The notes beneath the pieces are model-generated. The model searched no databases. It had not been told where the DNA came from and worked only from the letters and a program-made list of their open reading frames with translations. DNA of 64,000 nucleotides, from NCBI RefSeq assembly GCF_000010085.1, contig NC_007712.1, positions 2,294,001-2,358,000 of the forward strand. Direction: 5' to 3'. The position numbers were made by a program, and so were the translations under genes. Shown in pieces: positions 1 through 8,274 of the stretch (its first letter is position 1; each line of letters starts with the position of its first letter). The DNA comes from Sodalis glossinidius str. 'morsitans'. GTDB taxonomy: Bacteria > Pseudomonadota > Gammaproteobacteria > Enterobacterales > Enterobacteriaceae.

Positions 1-65
1 TAGCCGGGCAGGCGGGGCTGGATTATAACGTCAGCGAGAACTGGCTGATTAATATGTCGGTGTGA
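1..65 (+). pseudogene. ompW: ompW, 3'-proximal part left of prophage (interrupted)
   Basis: Reading from base 3 gives a peptide ending in ENWLINMSV, which matches the outer-membrane porin OmpW just before its last strands. The stop at 63-65 is made by phage DNA joined in codon TGT/TGA. The missing C-terminal part of the same gene is found about 26.4 kb away at 26437. The left part of the gene lies outside the window. OmpW is a small eight-stranded outer-membrane barrel. Its C-terminal strand, needed for barrel assembly, is separated, so this copy should be non-functional. Confidence 0.85.
58..64. repeat. attL core (CGGTGTG)
   Basis: This heptamer sits exactly where ompW coding sequence ends on the left. 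The same heptamer occurs where ompW resumes at 26438. It is very short for an integrase core, and point decay may have shortened it. The exact crossover base cannot be fixed from this sequence. Confidence 0.65.
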
Positions 66-182
66 CATATAAAATTCAATTTCATAAGTACTCATAGTCT
101 TTCAAAAATATGACAACTCGCTAATTTCAAGCCCATAGCGCCCTCAGTTAATTGCATGTACTTTCATAAAATTGCAAGATTA

Positions 183-202
183 CGTTGTACCCTATTGTGT
201 AC
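183..202 (+). repeat. 20-bp direct repeat, left copy (prophage end)
   Basis: A 20-base sequence starting CGTTGTACCC is repeated exactly at 26352-26371 near the other prophage end in the same orientation. It overlaps an 8-bp inverted repeat, GTGTACCC at 197-204 with GGGTACAC at 215-222, just upstream of the integrase. These are best explained as integrase arm-binding sites. An alternative is that they are the core of a second, nested integration. Confidence 0.6.
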
Positions 203-259
203 CCATAAAAATATGGGTACACATAGATGTCAAATCTTCTATTGCAAAAGGTTAGCTGT

Positions 260-1523
260 ATGGGGAATTTAACTGACTTACAGATTAGATCATGGCTTAA
301 GAAGGAAGAGCGATTTGAAGGTAGGTCTGATGGTGGAGAACTATACTTGAGGTATCGAACAAGTGACAAAAAACCAACATGGCGCTTTCGATATAGGATG
401 CTAGGAAAATGGCGTGTAGTTTGCCTAGGAAACTACCCTGATGTAACCTTATCCAAGGCTAGGGAAGTGGCTAGGGAGCTATCAGCCCGTGTTGCACTCG
501 GTTTTGATGTGGCAGAAAAAAAGAAGGAACGAAAAGCTGGATTTTTGGCGAAATTAAATGAGGATAATAATGAAAAGACTGTGGCTGATATTGCTAATTC
601 TTTTTATGAGCAGTTAATTTTGCCAAGGCATAAACGGCCATAACAAATACGACATAATATTGATAAGGATATTATACCTAAGTTGGGGAAATTAAAGTTA
701 AAAAAAGTCACAGCTTCCGATATTGATAATATGATAAAATCTATTGTTGCTAGAGGTGCTCCAGCTCCAGCTCCAGCTCCAGCTCCAGCTCCAGCTCCAG
801 CTCCAGCTAATGATGTATTATCTTTAATTAAAAGAATTTTTAGCTATGCAATACGCCACCGCTATATGGAAAATAATCCTGCAATTTCTTTTGGCTGTTA
901 GGATGCTGGTGGACAAGAGAAGAGGAGGAAAAGATGGTTAACATGTGATGAGTTGAAGTGTTTTTTTGAAACAATGAAATCTATAGATAGCTTCAATAAA
1001 CAGAATGAACTAACTATAAAATTATTACTAGCTCTTTGCTGTCGAAAAATGGAATTATGTGCTGCAAAGTGGGATGAATTCGACTTTGAATGTGTGATAT
1101 GGCATCTTCCAAAGAAGAGAACAAAAACAGGTGAAGGAATAGATATATCATTATCTGAGCCTGTACTGGAGTGGCTGAGAGAACTTAAAGGTTTTTCATA
1201 TAATAGCCAATGGATACTGCCGGCACGAGCAGTAAGAGAATGCATTTGCAATGCATATTTCAGAATGCACTATTAATGTTGCTTTATCAAAAGTTCGCAG
1301 TAATATGCCCCCCGACATTTTGCCATTTACAGTTCATGATTTTCGACGTACATCGAGAACTCATCTAGCAGCTTTGGGTATTGATCCCATCGTGGCAGAA
1401 CGCTGCCTTAACCACACCATCAAAGGTATTGAAGGAATCTATAATCGTCATCAATACTTAAATGAGAGAAGGGTAGCTTTGGAAAAATGGTCAGAGCTGT
1501 TGGTGTCATTAGAAAACGGCTAG
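260..1523 (+). pseudogene. int: P4-type tyrosine integrase, broken
   Basis: The frame encodes a tyrosine recombinase of the P4 integrase class: an N-terminal DUF4102-like arm-binding region (NLTDLQIRSW, SDGGELYLRY), a core-binding region, and a catalytic domain with the C-terminal HDFRRTSRTHL box and a late Tyr (GIYNRHQY). I prefer the ATG at 260 over one at 227 because AAAAGG precedes it and the family starts MxNLTDxQI. In-frame TAA at 641-643 and TAG at 899-901 each replace a plausible sense codon, and a frameshift lies near 1251. An expanded GCTCCA repeat lies inside (758-808). The integrase is adjacent to attL, as expected, but cannot be functional. Confidence 0.9.
758..808 (+). repeat. 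GCTCCA hexanucleotide tandem repeat
   Basis: Eight perfect GCTCCA units (758-805) plus GCT encode an Ala-Pro run within the integrase core-binding region. The perfect copies suggest a recent slippage expansion inside an already inactive gene. Being in multiples of six, it keeps frame. Confidence 0.95.
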
Positions 1524-1564
1524 GGCCAGCATTATTATATATGATTAATTAAAGGTATGATGAT

Positions 1565-2472
1565 ATGAATACCAAAAAGCTTGAGTTATGGGTTAATATA
1601 CCGGCAATGTAGTACTACTCTATCGAGAAAGCTGCAAAGCTTCTATCATGTAATATTGATGATATTCTCCATTTTGGGTCTGTTGGCACGATAAATCTAG
1701 GTATTTATTTAGATGAACATGACTGCACATTGAAAGTGCTTAGGGGAAATGAAAATCTAGTAGATTTATTTTGTTCTCCAGAAATTGATGAGTATCTAAC
1801 TATAATTCATTTAATTTTTCATGTGAATGAAAATGATGATGGATATGAAGTGGAAGAGGATGAAATGTATTTTCTATTACGTGGTACGACAAGGAGATTT
1901 TGGGAAATAGACTTGTGTAGTTTAATGAATCTAGAGTTTGGACGTGAAAGACTAATGGAATATGTTGGCCTATTTCCTTTTTTGAAACAAGAATTTAAAA
2001 ATTACGGTATGCTCCTATATATAAATAGTGTACATAAAAAAATTTTGGTGTGGATGTTTCTGAAGATTGCAAATGTAGTAGTGTATGGTTGCATAAAGCG
2101 ATTGAGAAAACTCACCTTTGGATATTAAAGGATGACATTGAATTTTTATATAATAAAAGACAAAAAGACGTCCCTTTATTTAGCGCAGGATTTAAAGAAT
2201 TTGGTGAAAATTAATTTGATTTAAATCTTTCCCATCCGAACAAAGAGAGATATGCAGTAAATAGAGAAAAATTATACAAGGCTGCAATACATATACTAAG
2301 TGCTTACCCTGATGAATGTAGGGGGAATAAGAAAGAAATTAGTACAGAAAAATGGCTCGAAGCAATTAAAAACCATATTTCAGAAATTACAATATTACAT
2401 ATAGCTAACGATGAAGTGATATTGAGACATCTGAGGGCGGCAATAAACTTCGGAACAAAGCAAGGGGGATAG
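1565..2472 (+). pseudogene. Phage hypothetical gene next to integrase, broken
   Basis: An A+T-rich reading frame begins MNTKKLELWV at 1565. It is stopped by TAG at 1610-1612 and resumes in frame with SIEKAAKLL, then an acidic stretch rich in Asp/Glu. Another stop at 2126 and further frame changes follow, but recognisable coding continues to about 2472 (for example EKWLEAIKNH). I do not recognise a named family. Position between integrase and AlpA suggests an accessory or regulatory protein of the integrative element. It is clearly a decayed gene and not simply intergenic DNA. Confidence 0.5.
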
Positions 2473-2575
2473 TAACTTACTATAGGGGGAAAGTACGTCT
2501 ACTCTCCCTTATCACAGAAAATTTTCTAGACTAGAGTGCCTGCCAATCACACATCACCAAATGGCAGGACAGTAG

Positions 2576-2803
2576 ATGAAGACACATGAGGTAACATCCG
2601 TATCATTTCCCATCACCGGCAATGCTCGCATAAAAAGTGTTGCTCAGTTTCTTGCTGTTAGTGAAGTAACCGTTTGGCGCTATACCAAAAAGCCGGACTT
2701 CCCCAAACCCATTAAATTATCCGATCGTGCGACTGTTTTCGATGCCGCTGCTGTACGTCAGTGGTATGAGACTCGGAAAAAATTAACCCAACAGGCTGAT
2801 TAA
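2576..2803 (+). CDS. AlpA-family phage transcriptional regulator
   Basis: This 75-residue protein has the typical AlpA (CP4-57 regulator) form. An N-terminal helix-turn-helix (IKSVAQFLAVSEVTVWRYTK) is followed by the PDFPKPIKLSDRATVFDAAAVRQW segment, in which a basic winged part is followed by a Trp-containing helix. AlpA-type proteins switch on excision of P4-like elements by activating integrase or acting as excisionase. It is intact, unlike the integrase upstream. The start is preceded by AGGAC about 6 nt away. Confidence 0.8.
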   Translation: MKTHEVTSVSFPITGNARIKSVAQFLAVSEVTVWRYTKKPDFPKPIKLSDRATVFDAAAVRQWYETRKKLTQQAD

Positions 2804-2838
2804 TAGCGCAACAACAAGTTAAATAATCGAGGTTTAAA

Positions 2839-3501
2839 ATGAAAATGCCAAACATGGCTAATGGCCGTGACGGGTTCCCCTGCGCCTTAAATCCAGTGGG
2901 CGATATATTCAAGCCGGGCATTCCTCCGTTTGAAACGGAGGGATTACTAGACTTGGGTGAGGCCAGCCAGAAAGGAGGCTTCCCCTTGGCTGGCCCACTG
3001 AGCTTAATATTTAGCTCAACCAAAGTGATGGCCTCGGATAGAGTCGAGGTCACTGTATCGATGACCTCGGAAGATTCAGCGGGTTACGGTAAATGTGATT
3101 CCGGCTCCCATTTGAGTTCGCCAGAATCGGCGAGCGCAAAATATCGCCAGCACCGTAGTCCCATGAAGGGGATCACTGTGACCTATCGCAATCCAATCAA
3201 TGGGTTAGCTTCCGCTCATATGGTGGCGGTATGCCCAAATAACCTACTGAATATCAAGGCGGAATCGGCGCTTGTCCAGACAGCAGATATTGCTCAAAAT
3301 TTGTGCGTTACCATTAGTAACTCGCAAAATCAGCAGGGGTTGGGGTCTTTAAGACCCCGGCATGTTCAAAGAGACGATTTTCGTACTTTAGAAGATGTGC
3401 AAGCAACGGAAGAGGAAGAAGGGCAGCATTGGCAGTGCCACCCTTCGGCATGGTGGAGAAGTAAGTCAGCTTTGGGATTCTTGCTTGGCTTTCTTGCGTA
3501 G
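2839..3501 (+). CDS. Phage hypothetical protein, possibly Ash/Icd-like
   Basis: An open frame of 220 codons starts at an ATG 15 nt after a GAGGTTT sequence and follows the AlpA gene. The peptide has no domain I can name with certainty. A segment PGIPPFETEG overlaps a perfect palindrome at 2923-2941, and a similar short coding pattern (SPFETEG) is seen on the minus strand near 25640. Its place in a P4-like left arm recalls the poorly conserved ash/icd inhibitor genes, but this is only positional. The C-terminus (many E, then Trp/Ser) looks like out-of-frame translation, so the real gene may be shorter. Confidence 0.35.
   Translation: MKMPNMANGRDGFPCALNPVGDIFKPGIPPFETEGLLDLGEASQKGGFPLAGPLSLIFSSTKVMASDRVEVTVSMTSEDSAGYGKCDSGSHLSSPESASAKYRQHRSPMKGITVTYRNPINGLASAHMVAVCPNNLLNIKAESALVQTADIAQNLCVTISNSQNQQGLGSLRPRHVQRDDFRTLEDVQATEEEEGQHWQCHPSAWWRSKSALGFLLGFLA
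2923..2941. repeat. Palindrome CCTCCGTTT-G-AAACGGAGG
   Basis: Perfect 9-bp arms flank a single G. The inner 13 bp recurs as its reverse complement at 25632-25644 at the other end of the prophage. It may be a repressor-type operator or only a coding coincidence in related short genes. Confidence 0.5.
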
Positions 3502-3684
3502 ACGGCGCTTTATCTCTGTTCGCAACGCTGTAATTATAAACTGCCCCACACTTTCACCATCAACCTTAGTTTTTATAAGGTCTTCAAACGTATCGAGAGA
3601 TGTTCTCATGATACCCAAACTCGCCCCAAATTTACAGATACATATTGGATCGTCCCGTGTTACGAGACTACGCCCTACGGCAAA

Positions 3685-3876
3685 GTGTCGTTCACACGTC
3701 AAGATCGCCGCACCTTCATCGCCATGTTCAAAGATAGCCGCCTAGTTTGGGCTGGACATCAACGTGTGAAGCGCTTCACTGAGAACGTTAAACGTACCGA
3801 GTCGCCAAAGCTGCCGGTCAAAGACCCCGCAACCATAACGAACATAGTTACAGTTCAGGGGGTGGCACATGTCTAA
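3685..3876 (+). CDS. Small phage protein upstream of ORF6N gene
   Basis: A 63-codon frame reads SFTRQDRRTFIAMFKDSRLVWAGHQRVKRF and overlaps the ATG of the following ORF6N gene (ATG at 3869). The reading frame remains protein-like upstream of the ATG (YWIVPCYETTPYGKV at about 3640), so the true gene may be longer and 5'-damaged. I do not recognise the family. The translational overlap suggests a shared phage early operon. Confidence 0.35.
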   Translation: MSFTRQDRRTFIAMFKDSRLVWAGHQRVKRFTENVKRTESPKLPVKDPATITNIVTVQGVAHV

Positions 3877-4466
3877 TTACGTCTCCATTCAGAACACCGC
3901 TATGCCGGTAGTCGAGTACCAAGGTAAGCGTCACCTTTGCCATGATCGATAAGGCGCATGGCCGTCCGAAGGGAACCGCTGGGCGTTATTTCCGCCGTCA
4001 TCATGAACGTTTCATCGAAGGGCGCCACTTTTTTGAGCTATCTTCCGGACTAATAGTCCGCAACATACCTACAGACCTTTTCCCGAAGAAGAGTCCCAAC
4101 GGCGTACTCATCACCGAGATGGGCTATCTGTTACTAGTTAAGCCATTTCAGGATGATTTGGCATGGGAAATTCAAGAAGAGCTGGTCAACGTCTACTTCC
4201 GCCGCAATACTTTAGGTGAACTCCGTCACGTCGAGATACCCAGCCTCGAAGAGCTACGCGAGATGCCAGCGGAGAAAGCCCAGTATATTGTCGCTAAGGC
4301 CGAGAAAGGATCCTCCTTTGGTCACGGTAAGCCCGGAAGTGCCGCCATGACATTACACCGCAAGGAATTAAAGCAGATACGTCCGGCAATCAGGACATTA
4401 ATCGATTTGCATAAGATTTCCATTTGCGACTTAGGCGATTTTGTCAAGGTGAAAAATAACACCTAA
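3869..4466 (+). pseudogene. ORF6N-domain antirepressor-like protein, frameshifted
   Basis: ATG at 3869 begins MSNYVSIQNTAMPVVEYQGK. After a 1-nt frameshift near 3931 the frame from 3942 continues with an ORF6N (KilA-N-related) domain: MIDKAHGRPKGTAGR, RRHHERFIEGRHFFEL and TEMGYLLLVKPF. ORF6N proteins are phage DNA-binding antirepressors. A second domain at the C-terminus (MTLHRKELKQI through LCDLGDF-like residues) is also found in the pseudogene at 8275-8882. One lesion separates the N-terminal 20 residues. Translation from the internal ATG at 3942 could still make most of it. Confidence 0.7.
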
Positions 4467-4701
4467 CTGTTTGTGCCGATGGATAGGAGGGCTTCTATCG
4501 TTATTAACATCTAGGGCCTATAAAGACAGGCAGGTTATTCTAACCGGGTGGAGAAATTCACACTTTTTAAAGATGATGATGTCGAGATAAATAAAAGAGG
4601 GTGTTCTTAGCAGCAATGTTTAGTACTGATAAGTGAGTCGGTGATTTTAAATGATGCGGAATAACTGCAGGGCACCCCCTTAGCTAAACACAGGATTCGA
4701 G
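4467..4701. other. Non-coding gap in phage early region
   Basis: A+T-rich sequence with stops in all frames. It holds short G-rich stretches (GAGGGTG, GGGCACCCCC) that could form weak stems. Probably the remains of early genes lost by deletion. No gene was recognised. Confidence 0.4.
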
Positions 4702-4998
4702 ATGAGTAATTTATATTACGAAGAGGCTAATCACGCCGTAGAGACGGAAAGGTAACGCCATTACAAAGTGGCTGAATACGCATGGACGCGGGCAGCGCAA
4801 TATGCCAAAAACCCTAAAAACAAGGCATATGCTTTAAGGAGAGAGTTACTAAACAGTAAACGTCATTCGCTGGACGAACGTTATTGGCTGTTGAAACTGG
4901 AAGGCCAGCGATTACATGCCGAGCAAATGGTGCGCGTGAATCCTGGCTTGAGAAGAAGTTGGCAATTATTCATCCGCGAACGCGTCAGGAGGCAATAG
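4702..4998 (+). pseudogene. Small phage protein with internal stop
   Basis: ATG at 4702 opens MSNLYYEEANHAVETER. TAA at 4753-4755 stops it, and the same frame continues as a basic, Arg/Lys-rich, mostly helical peptide (AEYAWTRAAQYAKNPKNK) to 4998. Without the stop it would be 98 residues. The family is unknown to me. It precedes antiterminator Q, so a late-early phage role is likely. GTG at 4768 could restart translation of the last 76 residues. Confidence 0.45.
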
Positions 4999-5228
4999 AC
5001 GTATTAAAATAGTATATAGACTTTCCACACTTTGAGGACGGGAATAGCGATAACGTTTATCTCAATCTTATTGGTCAGCATCAGGTCGAATAGGCCTTAC
5101 TGGCCGTGCCTTATTATGAGATAATTAATCCATTAGAAAATACTGAATAGCTTGTCGCAAGCGTTGAATTGATTTGAGTTCAACGGTCTTCTTTTTGGTA
5201 CCGTCAAAAATTTATTATGGGAGGCAGC

Positions 5229-5567
5229 ATGAAAGATATTCGATACCTGTTGACGGCATGGGGACATTGGAGCGGCTCACGCATTGGCACCGAGTACAAG
5301 GCTGCATGGCCCATCGTCACGGCAAGCAGCGATATCCGGCCCATGCTGTCCGATGAGGACGGGGAGATAGTTGACCGGGCGGTAGGGCGGCTGAAGGTCT
5401 TCGACCCGCTGGGCTACGATATCGTGGTGGCGTATTACAAGGGCAAAGTGTCGTGCAGGGCGATAGGCCGGGAAATTGATCGGGACCACAAGTATGTTGC
5501 TGCTATTCTAACTCGCGCTGAAGCATACATTGCTGGTCAAGTGGACGCTATTTCGGTTGTTGCATGA
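5229..5567 (+). CDS. Phage antitermination protein Q
   Basis: A 112-residue protein of the short antiterminator-Q family. The pattern MKDIRYLLTAWGHW at the N-terminus, then PMLSDEDGEIVDRAV, DPLGYDIVVAYYKGKVSCRAIGREI and a terminal helix-turn-helix-like part fits the family of about 110-130 residues. Q proteins load on RNA polymerase at the late promoter so that lysis and structural genes are read through terminators. I chose the ATG at 5229, with GGAGGC 5 nt before it, rather than the in-frame ATG at 5217. The gene is intact and lies directly before hairpins and the lysis region, the standard lambdoid position. Confidence 0.85.
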   Translation: MKDIRYLLTAWGHWSGSRIGTEYKAAWPIVTASSDIRPMLSDEDGEIVDRAVGRLKVFDPLGYDIVVAYYKGKVSCRAIGREIDRDHKYVAAILTRAEAYIAGQVDAISVVA

Positions 5568-5571
5568 AAAT

Positions 5572-5589
5572 ACTGATCAAACGATCAGT
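5572..5589. promoter_or_regulatory. Inverted repeat after Q
   Basis: ACTGATC and GATCAGT, 7-bp perfect arms around AAAC, directly follow the Q stop codon. It could be part of the late control region (Q-binding or pause site). The role is inferred from position only. Confidence 0.4.
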
Positions 5590-5630
5590 TAAATGCTTGA
5601 CTGGGTCCCCGGGACCCCACATAACATGAA

Positions 5631-5662
5631 GCCTCAACTCCCTCTGGTGGTTGGGGCTTTTT
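5631..5662 (+). terminator. Intrinsic terminator after Q (tR'-like)
   Basis: GCCTCAAC at 5631-5638 pairs with GTTGGGGC at 5650-5657 and is followed by a T-run. The place downstream of Q matches the lambdoid late terminator that Q overrides. Confidence 0.75.
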
Positions 5663-5701
5663 GCTATTGACAGCTACTGATTTCTGAATAAAATTATTGG
5701 G

Positions 5702-5780
5702 TCGCACATCTGATTGTTGTCCAGTCCGTATCAGTTTTGCACAGATGTGCGATAGGGCCTCGGCTAATACCGGGGCTTTT
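5702..5780 (+). promoter_or_regulatory. 11-bp inverted repeat and second terminator
   Basis: TCGCACATCTG at 5702-5712 is repeated inverted at 5742-5752 (perfect, 29-nt loop). It is directly followed by a terminator stem, GCCTCGG at 5757-5763 pairing with CCGGGGC at 5770-5776, and a T-run. The tandem arrangement suggests a regulated read-through point or a small structured RNA ending at 5780. No family was recognised. Confidence 0.5.
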
Positions 5781-5833
5781 TATTTTGATTCGGACACGAT
5801 GGGTCAATGCATTTAAAATGGCAGAGGAATGAA

Positions 5834-6040
5834 ATGAATCACATAGGACAGCACAGGTGTACGCTTTTTGCAGGGCTAGATAGCGACATACCTAAGATAT
5901 TTTCGCTTGAGTTCAAGTCTTGCTCTGTCATTACTGCGCTAAATGCAATGGAAAGAGCCATAACAGAGTTAAGATATCGGCAGTTTCAATTCGGTAATAA
6001 AAATAGTGATGGTGTAAAGGCAATCGTTCGTCATTCCTGA
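5834..6040 (+). CDS. Hypothetical small phage protein
   Basis: Open frame starting MNHIGQHRCT (an upstream ATG exists at 5807), chosen because GAGGAATGA precedes this ATG. About 68 residues with no signal peptide or clear motif. A helical middle (ITALNAMERAITELRYRQ) is followed by a short tail. It converges with, and slightly overlaps at its 3' end, the minus-strand gene ending at 6031. Function unknown. Confidence 0.4.
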   Translation: MNHIGQHRCTLFAGLDSDIPKIFSLEFKSCSVITALNAMERAITELRYRQFQFGNKNSDGVKAIVRHS

Positions 6041-6498
6041 ACTTTTTTTCCAACCTTTGCAGGTAATGGGATTAGTATTTCCCAGAATGGAGGAGTTCCC
6101 TCAGATGTTTGATCAGTCATTCCTTTCCAATACAAGTCAAGTCGATAAGATAATTCTACAGGTGTGCAATTCATGTTAAGAAGCCTCATATCGCCTCTGT
6201 GCCAGCCGGTTAAAGCGTGAATCTCAAATATTGGGGTATCGATGGGGGATTTTGAAAAACCACGAAACCAAGCAGCGTCTCTAACTGATTTACACACGAA
6301 CAAAGATTGAAAGCGAGATGGTTTTTCGGGGAAACTATTTCTTCTGCGTTCTTCAAGAAGCATTTCAATGGTAGCACCAAACCTTTCTTCTGATTGGACT
6401 AGATTAATTTGATAATTGAAGAAATAGTTGTTTGCATGATAAGATGCTCCACTATTAAATATTGACAATGCATGAGCTACCAAGGGTTTTAGGGACAT
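6031..6498 (-). CDS. Hypothetical accessory protein, DUF2441-like
   Basis: A 155-residue protein on the strand opposite to the surrounding late genes, and more A+T-rich than they are. The spacing of residues (SEERFGATIEMLLEERR, FPEKPSRFQSLFVC, then IFEIHALTGWHRGDMRLLN) resembles DUF2441-type proteins, which have an E-rich helix, an FPxxPSR segment and a short beta part. This is a tentative pattern match. Opposite orientation between Q and the lysis genes is typical of a lysogeny-expressed cargo gene (moron). There is no membrane segment. The function is unknown. Confidence 0.5.
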   Translation of the reverse strand: MSLKPLVAHALSIFNSGASYHANNYFFNYQINLVQSEERFGATIEMLLEERRRNSFPEKPSRFQSLFVCKSVRDAAWFRGFSKSPIDTPIFEIHALTGWHRGDMRLLNMNCTPVELSYRLDLYWKGMTDQTSEGTPPFWEILIPLPAKVGKKVQE

Positions 6499-6602
6499 GA
6501 TGGTGTGACTAAATCTAATATGTCTCCTGTATTAAGGCACAGCCCTCTATCCACTGAGTAAAAAAATACTCACATAATTCTCCATATCTGAATAGTAAAC
6601 TT

Positions 6603-7460
6603 TTGCGAATTAACGATATCAGATGTGGAAATGCGCCGCCAGACGCTATCTGGCACTTGTTTCAAGGCTACGCTCCCGCGTGGCCTTTTTCTTGGCTGGA
6701 ATTTACAGAAGGAGCGAACATGCTATCCGCTATCTGCGCAAATTCGTCCATCACCCCCACCATCCGCCCTTTACCCAGTCGCACGACGTTGAATCCGCTA
6801 GCGGGAAGTATTGCCAGTGTCCGCAACCGGGCGGTAGGCTTTGACAGCAAGCCCTCGTACTGGTCGTCAGTTAAGCGCACATTGGTCTCATTGCTTCGTA
6901 AGGTAGTGCGTGTCTGCCAGGCCATCCCTGAAGCGTTGGCGACCCTGGCGTCATGCTGGGGGCGAACTAAAAACAGTCCATCAAAGCCGGATATGGCTCG
7001 CACACGCCTGATGACGAAGAAACTCCAAACGGCAGGGATACTGCGCATCGGTTGGGCTGAAGTCAATCACGATAATCCGGAGCGCCTGTGTGACCAGATT
7101 GCCCGGCGCAATTTTAACCGCACAGTGCTGACGGCAGAGCTTGAAGGCCAGTCGTTTAACGCCTGTACCCGGATGCTAGCGCATCTGGAAGGGGGGATAC
7201 AACACCTTCGGGGTGTACTGGACTTCGCTGCCGAGCAGGTAGGGCAGACGGAGGACGACCCTGTGAAAATCTCCACCGCCTACAAATACCCCACTTTCGT
7301 CGAGGACATCATCATCGCCTTGCACGAACGTCTGGGGCGTTACGATGTACTGGTTGACTCTGGCGACTATATCTATCGGTACAGTGAAATAATTTACAAA
7401 TATATCAATGCGTTATCCTCTGTTGGCATTGGCGCCGATTTGTTGAAAGCGAATGCCTGA
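6603..7460 (+). CDS. Hypothetical phage late protein
   Basis: A long + strand frame lies between the cargo gene and the holin. The N-terminal 130 codons look poorly protein-like and are open on the minus strand as well (6668-7066), so the real start is uncertain. From about 6990 the peptide is convincing: MARTRLMTKKLQTAGILRIGW, then GQSFNACTRMLAHLEGG and DVLVDSGDYIYRY. I do not recognise a family. A start at 6993 (ATGGCTCGC) would give about 155 residues. It is in late-gene orientation and immediately precedes the lysis cassette. Confidence 0.4.
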   Translation: MRINDIRCGNAPPDAIWHLFQGYAPAWPFSWLEFTEGANMLSAICANSSITPTIRPLPSRTTLNPLAGSIASVRNRAVGFDSKPSYWSSVKRTLVSLLRKVVRVCQAIPEALATLASCWGRTKNSPSKPDMARTRLMTKKLQTAGILRIGWAEVNHDNPERLCDQIARRNFNRTVLTAELEGQSFNACTRMLAHLEGGIQHLRGVLDFAAEQVGQTEDDPVKISTAYKYPTFVEDIIIALHERLGRYDVLVDSGDYIYRYSEIIYKYINALSSVGIGADLLKANA

Positions 7461-7540
7461 TTGTATGGCTACCACTTTGTGGCTTTTTTCTGACCGATAG
7501 CCACCTTGTCCGGGGTGGAACAACAACCCCAATAACTTCA

Positions 7541-7720
7541 ATGGAAAAATACACCACCGGCTCTGCCTACAGCTGGGGCTTTGTCACGTGCCTGCTGGGC
7601 GCGTTGTCGCTTAATCAATGGGCATTGATTACCGGTATCGCATGCACCTTGGCCACCTTTTTGCTGAACTGGATTTACCGGCATAAGGAATACCGTTTCA
7701 GGACGAAACGCGACCCATGA
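7541..7720 (+). CDS. Phage holin (short, class II type)
   Basis: A 59-residue protein, MEKYTTGSAY followed by two hydrophobic segments (about residues 11-24 and 28-43) and a charged C-terminus (YRHKEYRFRTKRDP). This is the architecture of small phage holins. The stop codon overlaps the ATG of the endolysin (ATGA), so they are translationally coupled. Holins open the inner membrane at a set time or depolarise it. Depolarisation is enough to release SAR endolysins such as the one encoded next. Confidence 0.85.
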   Translation: MEKYTTGSAYSWGFVTCLLGALSLNQWALITGIACTLATFLLNWIYRHKEYRFRTKRDP

Positions 7721-8202
7721 ATCCCGAGCTGCGTAACCGATTGATAAAAGGCACAGCAGGCGGTGTTATTGCATTAGCGACCGTGCTAATTCAATGGCAC
7801 GAGAGCGTACACTACACTCCCTATCGGGATTCTGGCGGCGTATTGTCGGTCTGTTATGGACATACCGGTAGCGATATTGTCCCCGGTAAGCGCTATACCG
7901 TTGCTGAATGTCAAGCCCTGCTAGATAGCGACCTGAAAGCCGCAATGTCCGTCGTTGACGCCAATGTTACCGTACCACTGACTGAGAGCCAAAGAGCGGC
8001 GTTAGCCTCGTTCGTCTACAACGTGGGGAACGGGGCGTTTGCGCGCTCTACGCTACTGAAAAAGCTGAACGCCGGAGACATGGCCGGTGCCTGTGATGAG
8101 ATGCGGCGCTGGAAATATGTTGGCGGCAAGGTCTCGAAGGGACTGGTCAGTCGGCGGGCAGTAGAGCGCGAGTTTTGTACTGAAGCCTCTGTCATTCTTT
8201 AA
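7717..8202 (+). CDS. SAR endolysin, GH24 lysozyme
   Basis: 161 residues with an N-terminal basic plus weakly hydrophobic segment (residues about 6-25, GTAGGVIALATVLIQ), as in signal-arrest-release endolysins of the phage 21 R type. The catalytic Glu follows in WHESVHYTPYRDSGG, then the CYGHTG motif, which supplies the Cys/Thr active-site positions of the E-x8-D/C-x5-T family. Length is normal for the family (about 165). It is intact, coupled to the holin, and cleaves peptidoglycan between MurNAc and GlcNAc. Confidence 0.9.
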   Translation: MNPELRNRLIKGTAGGVIALATVLIQWHESVHYTPYRDSGGVLSVCYGHTGSDIVPGKRYTVAECQALLDSDLKAAMSVVDANVTVPLTESQRAALASFVYNVGNGAFARSTLLKKLNAGDMAGACDEMRRWKYVGGKVSKGLVSRRAVEREFCTEASVIL

Positions 8203-8215
8203 TCCAAACCAATGG

Positions 8216-8240
8216 GCCTCGCATTCCGCGGGGCTTTTTT
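8216..8240 (+). terminator. Intrinsic terminator after endolysin
   Basis: GCCTCGC at 8216-8222 pairs with GCGGGGC at 8228-8234, followed by seven T. It separates the endolysin from the antirepressor-like pseudogene. Confidence 0.7.
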
Positions 8241-8274
8241 TCGCCTGCGCATCCTCGTGCGCATAAAACCAATA

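Noticed and set aside
748..815. CRISPR-like array at the GCTCCA repeats
   Set aside because: Units are 6 bp in tandem without spacers and lie inside the integrase reading frame.
6668..7066. Minus-strand frame of 132 codons inside the hypothetical late gene
   Set aside because: Opposite to the late operon and with no recognisable motif; the downstream + strand part is better supported, though I cannot fully exclude it.
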